Under the pieces are notes generated by a model that saw only the letters and a program-made list of their open reading frames with translations, made no database searches and was not told where the DNA came from. From positions 266 to 41,523 of the forward strand of contig NZ_LMSP01000023.1 in the NCBI RefSeq assembly GCF_001429545.1: 41,258 bases of DNA, given 5' to 3'. Shown one piece after another: positions 8,965-17,881 of the stretch. How positions within the stretch are numbered: position 1 is the first letter of the stretch; each line of letters opens with the position of its first letter. Source of the stretch: Paenibacillus sp. Soil787. GTDB lineage: Bacteria > Bacillota > Bacilli > Paenibacillales > NBRC-103111. The translations under genes and the position numbers were made by a program.

Positions 8965-11062
8965 TTTTCATCGCCTCGAACTGGCTCCTATAAGGGGTCA
9001 GTTCATTTTTTATGCGACTGTACATCCCGTTGGGCATCAGTTCTCTTGCTTTGACGTTATCATGCAGGGTGACATTCAGAATTTGAATCATCATTTTCTT
9101 CATTTCAGGGTCAAGGACCGGGCACATCAGCTCAATACGACGTGTCAAATTACGTGTCATCCAGTCGGCCGAAGATAAATATACATCAACAAGTCCGCCA
9201 TTTTCGAAATAATAAATGCGGGAATGCTCTAAGAAACGATCTACGATACTCCGAACCGTAATATTCTCGCTAATCCCAGGCACCCCAGGACGCAAGCAGC
9301 ATACGCCGCGAATGATCAATTCAATCTTCACACCTGCTTGCGACGCCGTATACAAGGCATCTACCATCTCTTGATTGGATAATGAGTTCATTTTCGCAAT
9401 AATTTTGGCAGGTCTACCCGCTCTCGCGTGCGCTGCTTCACGTTCAATAAGCTCGAATAGCTTATCCTTCAAATCCGTTGGAGCCACAGCGAAAGACTGC
9501 CAATCATGAGGCGCGGAGTAGCCAGTAATTTCATTGAAAAGCGCGGAGGCATCCTCTCCAATTACACTGTTTGAAGTAAATAGCCCTACGTCAGTGTAAA
9601 GACGGGCTGTGCTATCGTTATAGTTCCCCGTTCCCACATGCACATATCGGCGGAGCGTATGCTCTTCTTGTCTAACGACGAGTGTGATCTTGGCATGCGT
9701 TTTGAGCCCAACAAGCCCATAAACCACATGACAGCCTGACTTTTCAAGCATTCTTGCCCAGGCAATATTTCGCTCTTCGTCAAATCTGGCTTTCAACTCA
9801 ACGACGACTGTGACCTGTTTCCCGGACTCCGCGGCTCTGGCTAACGCTTGAATAATCGGCGAGTTTCCGCTCGCTCTATACAGAGTCATTTTAATTGCGA
9901 GCACTTTCGGATCATAGGCAGCATGGATGATGAAGTCAGTTACGGCGTCGAACGTTTCATAGGGATGATGTACTAAGACATCCTTTTGCTTAAGAACCTC
10001 GAAGAAGTCGTTCGTATCCTCAAATTCTATCGGGTATTTGGCAGCTACACGCGGATAGCGAAGATTTTCATAGCCACTCAGCGTACCGGCCAGCTTCATG
10101 AAATAGGTGATGTCCAGCGGACCGTCAATTTCAAAAATTTGTTCTTCAATCTCGAACTCATCCTGAAGCTGTGCAAGCGCATAGGGATGAATACCCTCTT
10201 GTACTTCAAGTCGAACAGGAGAGCCCCAACGTCTGCGTCTAAGCTCCTTCTCGATCTCCTCAAGCAGATCTTCCGCCCCTTCTTCATTGAGCGTTAAATC
10301 GGCGTTTCGAGTCACCCTGAAGCCATGCACGGAAATTGGAATGTATCCACTAAAAAGCGTATCTATATGATGCTCGATCAATTCTTCGAGAAGAATAAAT
10401 TCTGTTTTTTTACTATTGGGCCGTGTTGGCACGGAAATATAACGAGATAAATTGCTCGGTACTTGAACGATGGCAAAATAAGGCTCATCATCCGGATCAT
10501 CCCCTTCCCGCACAAGCAAGACGGCTAAATAGACGGATTGATTATGTACAAGCGGAAATGGACGGCTTTGATCCACGGCCATCGGCGTTAATACGGGAAA
10601 AATAATATCATGATAATAAGCATCCATGGCTTTTTTCTGAGTCGTATTCAAATCTTCATATTCCGTAAACACAATGCCTTCTTTGGTTAGCAGTCTCGTT
10701 ACTTCACGATACGTTTTGTACTGTTCTGTTACCATTTTGGCCGTACGCTTCATAATTCGTTTAATAAGTCCGGCAGGGGTGTAGCCTGTGAAGTCTTTCT
10801 TGGTATACCCAGCCTTGATTTGATCCTTTAGTCCTGCGACACGAACGCTCATGAACTCATCGAGATTACTGGATACGATGGACAGAAATTTCACACGCTC
10901 AAGCAGCGGAGTGCTCGCATCTTGAGCTTCCTCCAGAACACGCCAATTGAATTCGATCCAGCTTAAATCCCGGTTCAAGTACTTGGTCGAAATCTCTTTG
11001 ACTTCCTTGACTTCCTTGAGCTCTTTAAATTCCTTCAAATCAGGTTCGCGCGCAATACTCAT
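8930..11062 (-). CDS. ppk: Polyphosphate kinase 1
   Basis: The 710-residue protein makes polyphosphate from ATP. Family features are the N-terminal YLNRDLSWIEFNWRVLEEA, the SSNLDEFMSVRVAGL motif near residue 70, the KMTLYRASGNSPI region, and KTHAKITLV near residue 456, whose histidine corresponds to the phosphorylated active-site residue of PPK1. YVHVGTGNYND follows. The extreme N-terminus carries a short Lys/Glu/Val repeat (KEFKELKEVKEVKE) that looks like a small codon-repeat expansion. The ATG has GGAGG four bases upstream. Its last 35 bp are antisense to the end of ppx. Confidence 0.96.
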   Translation of the reverse strand: MSIAREPDLKEFKELKEVKEVKEISTKYLNRDLSWIEFNWRVLEEAQDASTPLLERVKFLSIVSSNLDEFMSVRVAGLKDQIKAGYTKKDFTGYTPAGLIKRIMKRTAKMVTEQYKTYREVTRLLTKEGIVFTEYEDLNTTQKKAMDAYYHDIIFPVLTPMAVDQSRPFPLVHNQSVYLAVLLVREGDDPDDEPYFAIVQVPSNLSRYISVPTRPNSKKTEFILLEELIEHHIDTLFSGYIPISVHGFRVTRNADLTLNEEGAEDLLEEIEKELRRRRWGSPVRLEVQEGIHPYALAQLQDEFEIEEQIFEIDGPLDITYFMKLAGTLSGYENLRYPRVAAKYPIEFEDTNDFFEVLKQKDVLVHHPYETFDAVTDFIIHAAYDPKVLAIKMTLYRASGNSPIIQALARAAESGKQVTVVVELKARFDEERNIAWARMLEKSGCHVVYGLVGLKTHAKITLVVRQEEHTLRRYVHVGTGNYNDSTARLYTDVGLFTSNSVIGEDASALFNEITGYSAPHDWQSFAVAPTDLKDKLFELIEREAAHARAGRPAKIIAKMNSLSNQEMVDALYTASQAGVKIELIIRGVCCLRPGVPGISENITVRSIVDRFLEHSRIYYFENGGLVDVYLSSADWMTRNLTRRIELMCPVLDPEMKKMMIQILNVTLHDNVKARELMPNGMYSRIKNELTPYRSQFEAMKITSWKKLRLES
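8978..9011 (+). terminator. Intrinsic terminator of ppx located inside ppk
   Basis: GAACTGGCTCC (8978-8988) pairs with GGGGTCAGTTC (8994-9004) with a five-base loop and mostly G-C, A-T or G-U pairs, then ATTTTTT. It begins 13 bp after the ppx stop codon and lies within the antisense ppk coding sequence. Confidence 0.8.
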
Positions 11063-11216
11063 AAAGCCTCCACTTATATTTTCTTATGTTTTCACATATG
11101 TGCCAATTATATCTTTATTGTACTATGCGTACTTTATACCGACAATGCTGAATGCCCTGTTTTAATATATTAAGATTTTGTAAAGGTGATGTTATTTCCG
11201 TATTTATCCAAGATCA

Positions 11217-11225
11217 TGTTACAAT
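11217..11225 (+). promoter_or_regulatory. Extended -10 promoter element of the YtvI-like gene
   Basis: TG-T-TACAAT is an extended -10 sequence 31 bp before the ATG. No good -35 box lies 16-18 bp upstream, which fits extended -10 promoters. Confidence 0.5.
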
Positions 11226-11255
11226 GAAAATACTTGAAACAAGGAGAGAAAAACC

Positions 11256-12392
11256 ATGGGTATCCTGAATCCACGTTTAGTTCACCAGATTTTCAGGGGC
11301 ATTTGGGTAGCACTAATTATCGGTGTAATCGGACTCGTTTTCTACTACGTAATCCCTCTGATTTACCCATTTATTTTCGGCTGGATTCTTGCACTTATGC
11401 TTAATCCACTTGTCAACTTCTTCCAATTCAAATTGAAATTGCCGCGTTGGCTTGCCGTGACCTTATCCATGTTGTTATTTCTAGGTGCCATGGTTACGGC
11501 CATAACCTTACTAGTCGCGAATATAGTCGTAGAATTGGGTTCACTTGCGGATACCTTGCAGATTCAGATTAACCTGTGGGTGGAGCAATTCAATGTATTT
11601 ATTAACTCTACCTCTTTCCAGGATTGGATCGAACGAATTAATCAGTTTTTTGAAAATAACCCGAAATACCAAGAAACCGTCAACAAAAATTTATCATCGA
11701 CAGCAGGCTCCATAGCAGATGTGAGTAAGTTCATTATCGGCTATGTATTTGATACTTTAAAAAGATTTCTAACTTCTTTGCCGAATATTGCAACCATTAC
11801 CATTATTGTTATGCTGGCCACCTTTTTCATTAGTAAAGATTGGTATCAGCTTATCAAACGGTATAAAGGGATCTTCTCCGACATGATTGTGAGAACCACC
11901 CAATTGATTCGCAACGATTTGCAAAAAGCACTGTTCGGCTACATGCGCGCCCAACTGATTCTTGTTTCACTAACCGCTCTTGTGGTCATTATCGGTTTGC
12001 TGGTATTGCGTGTTGACTATGCCATAACCATCGGTTTATTAACGGGCTTAGCAGACTTGATGCCTTATTTGGGGACAGGTGCGGTCATGGTGCCTTGGAT
12101 TTTGTATGTTTTCTTTGCGCAAGGGGACTTTTTTCACGGAGTCGGTCTCAGTGTCCTGTATGGCGTCATCGTGATTGCTAGACAGATCATGGAACCTAAA
12201 GTGCTCGCCTCCTCAGTCGGATTAGACCCTCTGGCTACGTTAATCGCCATGTTCGTTGGATTGAAACTATTCGGACTCCTCGGGCTCATTGTTGGTCCTG
12301 TGACTCTCATTCTGATTGCCGCGTTCTATCGCGCAAAAATCTTTCATGATATAGCGACTTACATACAAAAAGGCTCGGTTCCTCCCAAATAA
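11256..12392 (+). CDS. ytvI: AI-2E/YtvI-family permease (sporulation-associated integral membrane protein)
   Basis: The 378-residue polytopic protein has about eight membrane segments: a pair near residues 15-55, one near 70-95, and a C-terminal cluster from about 165 to 360. This is the layout of the AI-2E/UPF0118 transporter family. The glycine-rich segment GLLTGLADLMPYLGTGAVMVP and the late DPLATLIAMFVGLKLFGLLGLIVGP are typical of the family. AAGGAG precedes the ATG by nine bases. In B. subtilis ytvI also lies beside fxsA (ytwI) and pyk, which supports orthology. Substrate is unknown; it may act in sporulation. Confidence 0.88.
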   Translation: MGILNPRLVHQIFRGIWVALIIGVIGLVFYYVIPLIYPFIFGWILALMLNPLVNFFQFKLKLPRWLAVTLSMLLFLGAMVTAITLLVANIVVELGSLADTLQIQINLWVEQFNVFINSTSFQDWIERINQFFENNPKYQETVNKNLSSTAGSIADVSKFIIGYVFDTLKRFLTSLPNIATITIIVMLATFFISKDWYQLIKRYKGIFSDMIVRTTQLIRNDLQKALFGYMRAQLILVSLTALVVIIGLLVLRVDYAITIGLLTGLADLMPYLGTGAVMVPWILYVFFAQGDFFHGVGLSVLYGVIVIARQIMEPKVLASSVGLDPLATLIAMFVGLKLFGLLGLIVGPVTLILIAAFYRAKIFHDIATYIQKGSVPPK

Positions 12393-12412
12393 GCGGGGTG
12401 ACCGAGCCTTTG
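12369..12412. terminator. Bidirectional terminator between ytvI and fxsA
   Basis: AAAGGCTCGGT and ACCGAGCCTTT form an 11-bp stem enclosing the ytvI stop codon. The minus strand continues with TTTTTG, so the hairpin should work better for the fxsA transcript. The plus strand has only a short T stretch. Confidence 0.8.
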
Positions 12413-12442
12413 TTGCGTAATGCCAACGACTACCGCTAAGCA

Positions 12443-12838
12443 TTATCTACGTTTTATGATATTGATTCCGCCTCTGCCGATTTGCTTTTGAATCAGTGCA
12501 AGCAGCATCACTTTGAAGATCGGTCTCGTGTAAGGCAAAACAAGTAGAAATCCGAAAATATCCGTGATGAATCCAGGCAAAATTAATAAAATGCCTCCAA
12601 TGAAAATACAGATTCCATCTAACAAATGCTGTGTAGGCAATTGGCCTTGAGACCACTCAAACTTGGCATACTCCAGCACTTTGCGTCCTTCCCGCTTGGC
12701 GAAATAGGCACCTAAGAAGCCGCTTATTATTATAAGCGCGAATGTTGACCAGCCGCCTATATAATGCCCCAGTGCAATGAGAATCGTAATCTCTATAGCA
12801 GGTACTAGAATAAGAATGGCAAGAATGATACGAAACAT
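12443..12838 (-). CDS. fxsA: FxsA family membrane protein
   Basis: The 131-residue protein has three to four hydrophobic segments, including the N-terminal FRIILAILILVPAIEITILIALG, which starts like FxsA proteins, and GGILLILPGFITDIFGFLLVLP, the most conserved FxsA segment. In E. coli FxsA affects phage T7 exclusion by F; its cellular role in Firmicutes is unknown. It lies 14 bp behind the thioesterase gene and is probably co-transcribed with it. It corresponds to B. subtilis ytwI. Confidence 0.9.
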   Translation of the reverse strand: MFRIILAILILVPAIEITILIALGHYIGGWSTFALIIISGFLGAYFAKREGRKVLEYAKFEWSQGQLPTQHLLDGICIFIGGILLILPGFITDIFGFLLVLPYTRPIFKVMLLALIQKQIGRGGINIIKRR

Positions 12839-12852
12839 AAGCTCAGCCCCTT

Positions 12853-13317
12853 TTAAGAATACTTAGCTAACAGCTGCCATAATTCTGGCGCTTCCTTCTC
12901 TATACGTATTGGCTTCCAAGAAGGATTCACCCAAACGTGATGAGTTTCTCCCGTAACAAGTAATTTCCCAGAAGGTTTCGCTGCAGAATCTGCGGTTAGA
13001 GTCATCATTTCCTCCGAAACTTTACGGACTTCATAGGCAAAATGGAGCCGAACGCTGCTCATGTCAATCACTCGCGTGTTCACGCATACCAAGTCATCGT
13101 AACGAGCAGGCTTCTTGAACTTAATCTCCGCTTCAACAAGCGGCAGCAGTAGCCCCTTCTCCTCAATCCGCCGATAGGGATAACCTAGCTCCCTGATTAG
13201 TTCGGTCCGCCCAATCTCGAACCACGTCAAATAGTTGGCATGGTACACAACCCCCATTTGATCCGTTTCTTCATATCTCACACGAAACTGATGCTGATGC
13301 CAGCGCTCCTGAGTCAT
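12853..13317 (-). CDS. Hotdog-fold acyl-CoA thioesterase (YbgC/4-hydroxybenzoyl-CoA thioesterase type)
   Basis: The predicted product is 154 residues. The signature RYEETDQMGVVYHANYLTWFEIGRTELIRELG at residues about 11-42 contains the family's Asp-x-x-Gly-x-x-x-x-x-Asn-Tyr active-site pattern (written here by key residues D17, G20, N25, Y26). It should hydrolyse acyl-CoA or acyl-ACP thioesters; the physiological substrate is not known. I chose ATG at 13317 because GGAGGA lies nine bases upstream; a TTG at 13341 would place that site inside the gene. First gene of a pair with fxsA. Confidence 0.85.
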   Translation of the reverse strand: MTQERWHQHQFRVRYEETDQMGVVYHANYLTWFEIGRTELIRELGYPYRRIEEKGLLLPLVEAEIKFKKPARYDDLVCVNTRVIDMSSVRLHFAYEVRKVSEEMMTLTADSAAKPSGKLLVTGETHHVWVNPSWKPIRIEKEAPELWQLLAKYS

Positions 13318-13352
13318 GATGATGTATTCCTCCAGTAACAATTCTTAGAACA

Positions 13353-13361
13353 ATTATAACA
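13353..13361 (-). promoter_or_regulatory. Extended -10 promoter of the thioesterase-fxsA operon
   Basis: On the minus strand TG-T-TATAAT is a perfect extended -10 element 36 bp before the chosen ATG. The hexamer 17 bp upstream is CCCATC, far from TTGACA, so the promoter is probably activator-assisted or depends on the extended -10. Confidence 0.65.
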
Positions 13362-13390
13362 CAGCTAGTACTAGGGATGGGTAATGCTGC

Positions 13391-13420
13391 GGAGTGATCT
13401 GGAGTGATGCGGAGTGATCA
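13391..13420. repeat. Three GGAGTGAT direct repeats with a 10-bp period
   Basis: GGAGTGAT starts at 13391, 13401 and 13411, so the copies lie on the same face of the helix. They lie just beyond the -35 region of the thioesterase-fxsA promoter. Half-sites at this spacing are typical of OmpR-type response regulators. No regulator gene is in the window. Confidence 0.6.
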
Positions 13421-13604
13421 ACGTGTACTCAGATTGGAAGGAATACCTGAGTCCTACGGGGTCTATGCACCCGATTAGAGCGGATGCTAGGTCCCGCATT
13501 CCCTCTTTATGATCTCTTCGAGATGATTTGTTCGGTACGCATGCAACATTCTGACGCTTAAGGGAACTCAGAAGCCTTATTTCGCTGAATTCAGCCTTTT
13601 GGAG

Positions 13605-13750
13605 TGATCAAGCGGAACTACGTGACGCTATTTCAGTAAAATTGAGTCTTTTCCCCTTCATTTCGAAAAAATAAGGTTCTCTCGTTCCGTTAACTAACTA
13701 AAAACGTGTTTTTACAGTAAATAAGGTCTTCTCGTTCCGTTTGAGGCGAG
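13605..13750. repeat. GTTCCG-type intergenic repeat, copy 2
   Basis: Two units with AATAAGGT(T/C)-CTCGTTCCGTT start near 13669 and 13719, with GTTCCG at 13684 and 13734, 50 bp apart. An inverted partner GCGGAAC lies near 13612. It shares period, GTTCCG core and CGTGTTTTT linker with the copy at 1-90. Confidence 0.6.
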
Positions 13751-13811
13751 TTTTAGTTCGAATGTTACCTTCGGGGCGGTTATGAATGCATAAGTTGCCG
13801 TAGTTAGTAAA

Positions 13812-13853
13812 ATAAAAAAGAGTGAAGCCGAGACTAATCTCGCTTCACTCTTA
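13812..13853 (-). terminator. Terminator of the accDA-pyk operon
   Basis: On the minus strand AAGAGTGAAGC-GAGA pairs with TCTC-GGCTTCACTCTT, followed by TTTTTATTTT. It is a strong hairpin that starts eight bases after the pyk stop codon. Confidence 0.92.
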
Positions 13854-13860
13854 GCTATAT

Positions 13861-15615
13861 TTACAGAACGCTCGCTTGACCAGAGTAGATAACGCCAACT
13901 TCTGGATAGATCGAAACTTCTGTACCGTCTTTGATTAATTCCACAGCGTTCTCAACGCCTACAATGACCGGAATTCCAAGGCTTAAAGCGACTACTGCCG
14001 CATGTGAAGTTATTCCGCCAACTTCGGTAATTAACGCTGAAGCTCTTTGTACGGCTGGCATATATTCTTTGTCCGTTGATACCGTTACAAGTACTGCACC
14101 GTCTACCATTTTCGCATTCGCTTCTTCTGGTGTACGAGCCGTTACTACGGTACCACTTGCCGTCTGCATGCCGATACCTGTTCCTTTGGCTATCATCTCG
14201 CCTACTTGATGAACCTTGATCAAGTTCGTAGTTCCGGAGCGTCCAACAGGAACACCTGCTGTAATAACAACGATATCCCCAAGTGACACGATACCCGTTT
14301 TAATGCTGCTATCCACAGCAAGGTTGAACAGCTCGTCCGTCGTTTTCGCTTGCACACCCATCACTGGAATAACACCCCATACAAGGGACAAACGGCGGAT
14401 GACTTGCTCGCTAGGCGTAACGGCGATGATTGGTGATTTCGGACGGTATTTGGATACCATTCTTGCTGTATATCCACTTTCCGTTGCCGTAAGAATCGCT
14501 TTAGCACCTAACTCCAACGCAGAGTTAGCTACAGCTTGAGAAATCGCTTCTGTAACTGTAACTTGTTGAGCTTGAGCTTGACGAAGGAAAATCTCTTTAT
14601 ATTCCAATGCTTCTTCTGCACGCTCAGCGATACGAGCCATCGTTTGCACGGACTCAACTGGATATTTACCAGCAGCTGTCTCACCAGACAACATCACTGC
14701 ATCCGTTCCGTCGAATACCGCATTGGCTACGTCACTTGCTTCTGCACGCGTTGGACGCGGGTTACGCTGCATGGAGTCGAGCATCATCGTTGCCGTAATA
14801 ACCGGTTTACCTACGATGTTACATTTTTTGATCATCTGTTTTTGGACAACTGGAACATCTTCAGCTGGAATTTCAACGCCAAGATCCCCACGAGCAACCA
14901 TCAGACCATCGGATACTTCAAGGATTTCGTCTAAGTTGTCTACGCCCTCTTGGTTTTCGATTTTACTAATGATTTGAATGTGTGAAGCATTGTGTCTTTC
15001 CAACAATTCACGAATTTCCATAACGTCACTTGCTTTACGAACGAAAGAAGCCGCGATGAAATCTACGCCTTGCTCAATACCGAAGACGATATCATTCGCA
15101 TCCTTCTCCGTGATCCCTGGCAGACTGATTTTCACACCTGGCACGTTAACGCCTTTTTTACTTTTAATCGTTCCGCCATTGACAATGCGGCATTCGATTT
15201 CTGTTCCGCGAATATCAACAACCGAAAGACCAATTAAACCATCATCGATTAGAATGGTAGATCCAACAGCAACGTCACGCGGCAGATTCGAATAGGTAAC
15301 TGAGATACGATCTGCATCGCCCAAGATTTCTTCTGTTGTCAAAATGATGTGCTTGTCCTGAACAAGCTCAATCGGTTCTTCTTTCAATTTTCCTGTACGA
15401 ATTTCCGGTCCTTTGGTATCAAGCAAAATTGCTGCTACTTTGCCTGTCGATAGGGATGCAGCGCGAAGGTTGCGGATACGTGCTCCGTGCTCCTCAAAAT
15501 CTCCATGGGAGAAATTAAGACGGGCAACATTCATTCCCGCTTCTAGAAGCTTTTTCAAATTCTCTTGTGATTCGCTTGCAGGTCCAATGGTACAGACAAT
15601 TTTCGTTTTACGCAT
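13861..15615 (-). CDS. pyk: Pyruvate kinase with C-terminal PEP-utiliser domain
   Basis: The 584-residue enzyme converts PEP and ADP to pyruvate and ATP. The barrel domain begins [13 protein letters not shown] and includes ARLNFSHG and the active-site region [13 protein letters not shown], with [10 protein letters not shown] and the TATMMLDSM motif. An allosteric domain follows. Residues about 480-584 add the swivelling phosphohistidine-type domain ([21 protein letters not shown]) found in Bacillus and Geobacillus pyruvate kinases. The ATG has AGGAGGG five bases upstream and overlaps the last 8 bp of accA, so translation is probably coupled. pfkA, which separates accA and pyk in B. subtilis, is missing. 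Confidence 0.97.
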   Translation of the reverse strand: MRKTKIVCTIGPASESQENLKKLLEAGMNVARLNFSHGDFEEHGARIRNLRAASLSTGKVAAILLDTKGPEIRTGKLKEEPIELVQDKHIILTTEEILGDADRISVTYSNLPRDVAVGSTILIDDGLIGLSVVDIRGTEIECRIVNGGTIKSKKGVNVPGVKISLPGITEKDANDIVFGIEQGVDFIAASFVRKASDVMEIRELLERHNASHIQIISKIENQEGVDNLDEILEVSDGLMVARGDLGVEIPAEDVPVVQKQMIKKCNIVGKPVITATMMLDSMQRNPRPTRAEASDVANAVFDGTDAVMLSGETAAGKYPVESVQTMARIAERAEEALEYKEIFLRQAQAQQVTVTEAISQAVANSALELGAKAILTATESGYTARMVSKYRPKSPIIAVTPSEQVIRRLSLVWGVIPVMGVQAKTTDELFNLAVDSSIKTGIVSLGDIVVITAGVPVGRSGTTNLIKVHQVGEMIAKGTGIGMQTASGTVVTARTPEEANAKMVDGAVLVTVSTDKEYMPAVQRASALITEVGGITSHAAVVALSLGIPVIVGVENAVELIKDGTEVSIYPEVGVIYSGQASVL

Positions 15616-16582
15616 GGTTTCCCTCCTGAGTGAATGTGAACCGGCCGATCTCTCTAAATTTGCGGTAGCGGTCCTCGCGTAGCTCCTGTTCGTTCATACT
15701 TAGCAAATGCTGAAGCTGTTCCCAGATAGCTGTTTTGATCAATTCTGCTTGTGCGGCTAAATCCCGGTGTGCGCCACCTTTGGGCTCTGGAATAATACCG
15801 TCGATCACCTTAAGATCCAGGATATGATCCGCCGTAATTTTCATTGCTTCTGCCGCGTGTAAAGCTTTGGAAGCATCTTTATATAAGATGGAAGCCGCGC
15901 CTTCGGGACTAATAACCGAATAGATAGCATTCTCCAACATTAATACCTTGTTACCTACACCTAACGCTAGTGCGCCGCCACTGCCGCCTTCGCCAATAAC
16001 AATACAGATGATCGGCACACGAAAAGAGGCCATTTCCAGTAAATTTCTGGCAATCGCTTCTCCTTGGCCGCGCTCTTCTGCAGCATTCCCAGGGAATGCC
16101 CCCTTGGTATCAATAAACGTCACAATAGGACGTTTGAACTTGTTCGCTTGACGCATCAATCGCAGCGCTTTACGGAATCCTTCCGGATGCGGACAACCGA
16201 AGTTACGAGCAATATTGTCCTTCGTATCTTTCCCTTTTTGATGACCGACAACCGTAACCGGAATGCCGTTCAACTTGGCTAATCCACCTACAATTGCAAG
16301 GTCATCCCCATAAAGGCGATCCCCATGAAACTCTATGAAATCCGTGAAAATGGTTCCAATATAATCAATCGTTGTCGGCCTTTGCGGATGGCGAGCCAAC
16401 TGCATTTTCTCAGCAGAAGACATATTCGCATAAAGCTCATTTTCGAGTTCAACATATCTTTCTTCCAAACGGCGGATTTCCTCTGAAAAGTCAATTTTCT
16501 TCTCCGCGCCAAATGCACGCAGTTCCGCAATCTTTTTCTTTAGTTCCGCCAGCGGCTGTTCAAACGGCATTTCACTCGCCAT
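15608..16582 (-). CDS. accA: Acetyl-CoA carboxylase carboxyltransferase subunit alpha
   Basis: The 324-residue subunit forms, with AccD, the carboxyltransferase half of acetyl-CoA carboxylase, which makes malonyl-CoA for fatty acid synthesis. Family motifs include [22 protein letters not shown] near residue 70, [12 protein letters not shown] near 115, [12 protein letters not shown] near 155 and the oxyanion-hole region [14 protein letters not shown] near 200. GGGGAGG lies six bases before the ATG. It overlaps the end of accD by 11 bp and the start of pyk by 8 bp, so the three genes form one tightly coupled unit. Confidence 0.97.
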   Translation of the reverse strand: MASEMPFEQPLAELKKKIAELRAFGAEKKIDFSEEIRRLEERYVELENELYANMSSAEKMQLARHPQRPTTIDYIGTIFTDFIEFHGDRLYGDDLAIVGGLAKLNGIPVTVVGHQKGKDTKDNIARNFGCPHPEGFRKALRLMRQANKFKRPIVTFIDTKGAFPGNAAEERGQGEAIARNLLEMASFRVPIICIVIGEGGSGGALALGVGNKVLMLENAIYSVISPEGAASILYKDASKALHAAEAMKITADHILDLKVIDGIIPEPKGGAHRDLAAQAELIKTAIWEQLQHLLSMNEQELREDRYRKFREIGRFTFTQEGNHA

Positions 16583-17438
16583 AAGTCGCCTCCCCCTCCA
16601 CTCCGTGCATGTCCAGCAGCTTGATTAACGTAGGACGTATATCCTTACGGCTCACGACCTTGTCGAGCTGACCATGCTCGAGATTGAATTCAGATGTCTG
16701 GAAATTGTCAGGCAGCTTCTGTTTAATCGTTTGTTCAATAACTCGACGGCCCGTGAATCCAAATGGTGCAGCCGGCTCAGCAATAATAATATCGCCTAAC
16801 ATTGCAAAACTCGCAGATACACCGCCGAAAGTCGGATCTGTAATAATAGAAATAAACAATCCGCCTTCTTCGCTCAGCTTGGACAGAGCAGCGCTTGTCT
16901 TCGCCATTTGCATCAAGCTGAGAATGCTTTCTTGCATACGAGCTCCACCTGATGTGGAATAAATGATAATTGGAACTTTCTTATGAATTGCAGCTTCGAT
17001 CGCTCTGGTTATTTTCTCCCCAACAACGGAGCCTAGTGATCCACCCATAAAGTCAAAACTCATAGCCGCAACAATAACCGGATAGCCGCCAATCGTACCT
17101 TCCCCGGTCATAATTGCATCTTGTAATTTCGTTGTGCTCTTCGCTTTATCCAATTTCTCTACATAATCAGGGAACTCCAAAGGATCCTCAGAGATCATAT
17201 CTGCGTCGTATTCCACAATCTGACCTTCATCGAGCGTTATTTGGAGACGTTCGGACGCGCTTAAACGATAATGATAGCCACAGGCTGTACAGACTTTTAG
17301 ATTTTTCTCAAGCTCTTTGCTTGTTTGGATCGTACCGCATTTCGGGCATTTATTCATTAAACCTTCGGGAATATCCCGTTTTGTTTTCTCGGAAGGAATC
17401 GTTGCATACTTACGCTTTTGAAATAAATCCTTTAGCAC
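16572..17438 (-). CDS. accD: Acetyl-CoA carboxylase carboxyltransferase subunit beta
   Basis: The 288-residue partner of AccA has a zinc ribbon with C31-x2-C34 and C50-x2-C53 near the N-terminus, and crotonase-like carboxyltransferase motifs such as [29 protein letters not shown] and [15 protein letters not shown]. The start is GTG at 17438, with GAGGTG five bases upstream. It lies 69 bp after the 62-residue protein gene and overlaps accA by 11 bp. Confidence 0.97.
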   Translation of the reverse strand: MLKDLFQKRKYATIPSEKTKRDIPEGLMNKCPKCGTIQTSKELEKNLKVCTACGYHYRLSASERLQITLDEGQIVEYDADMISEDPLEFPDYVEKLDKAKSTTKLQDAIMTGEGTIGGYPVIVAAMSFDFMGGSLGSVVGEKITRAIEAAIHKKVPIIIYSTSGGARMQESILSLMQMAKTSAALSKLSEEGGLFISIITDPTFGGVSASFAMLGDIIIAEPAAPFGFTGRRVIEQTIKQKLPDNFQTSEFNLEHGQLDKVVSRKDIRPTLIKLLDMHGVEGEATYGE

Positions 17439-17507
17439 ATTTCCACCTCTACTTGGCTATTATCTTGAACTTCTGACAAGCCACGTTACTTACACTTCTA
17501 CTTTTCA

Positions 17508-17696
17508 TTATCTATGTAAAATAGAATTGAGCACTTCCTGTACTTCCTCTACTTCGCCTTCGGGTACGACGATTTCGAACTGATTTTTGGATAAGGAGAT
17601 ACCTCGAACTTGTACGAGAAATCCTTCTTCCGTTAGCCTCTGTTTAATCCGCTCTGCAATCTTAGCGGTAGGAGCTATGTATATCACCGTCCACAT
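17508..17696 (-). CDS. Small conserved protein, unknown function (DUF2007-like size and fold)
   Basis: The product is 62 residues from ATG at 17696, with GGAGG ten bases upstream across a T-tract; an upstream in-frame ATG at 17723 would swallow that site. The sequence MWTVIYIAPTAKIAERIKQRLTEEGFLVQVRG followed by EIVVPEGEVEEVQEVLNS (read here as separate segments) predicts a beta-alpha-beta plus beta-alpha arrangement like small signal-transducing DUF2007 proteins. It has no catalytic motif. It stands between yutG and accD on the same strand, so it may be co-transcribed with accDA-pyk. The tentative family call is by pattern only. Confidence 0.75.
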   Translation of the reverse strand: MWTVIYIAPTAKIAERIKQRLTEEGFLVQVRGISLSKNQFEIVVPEGEVEEVQEVLNSILHR

Positions 17697-17842
17697 GAAA
17701 AAAAAACCTCCTATGACGTGCAACTACATGGATTAGGGCAAGTTAGCAACGATGATAATTAACATCCTACATAAGCATAGGCGCACACAATGGAATAATG
17801 ATATCATAATTTCTCTTTTTCCCGCAACAGAGCACGTACATG

Positions 17843-17881
17843 AAAAAAAGTGAAGTCTGAACTATTTGAGCTAGTCCAGAC
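17843..17881 (-). terminator. Terminator of the dnaE-yutG transcript
   Basis: On the minus strand GTCTGGACTA pairs with TAGTTCAGAC (one G-U pair), then TTCAC and seven T. The stem overlaps the yutG stop codon, which isolates the acc-pyk operon downstream. Confidence 0.8.

Larger units (their letters stand above)
13342..13860. other. Intergenic region between the thioesterase gene and pyk
   Basis: No gene is supportable. It holds the extended -10 promoter, three GGAGTGAT copies spaced exactly 10 bp at 13391, 13401 and 13411 with a fourth at 13601, the GTTCCG repeat copy at about 13605-13750, and the pyk terminator. Confidence 0.7.

Noticed and set aside
13931..15295. Several plus-strand frames antisense to pyk
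   Set aside because: They are shadows of a gene with all pyruvate kinase motifs; none has a ribosome site or recognisable domain.
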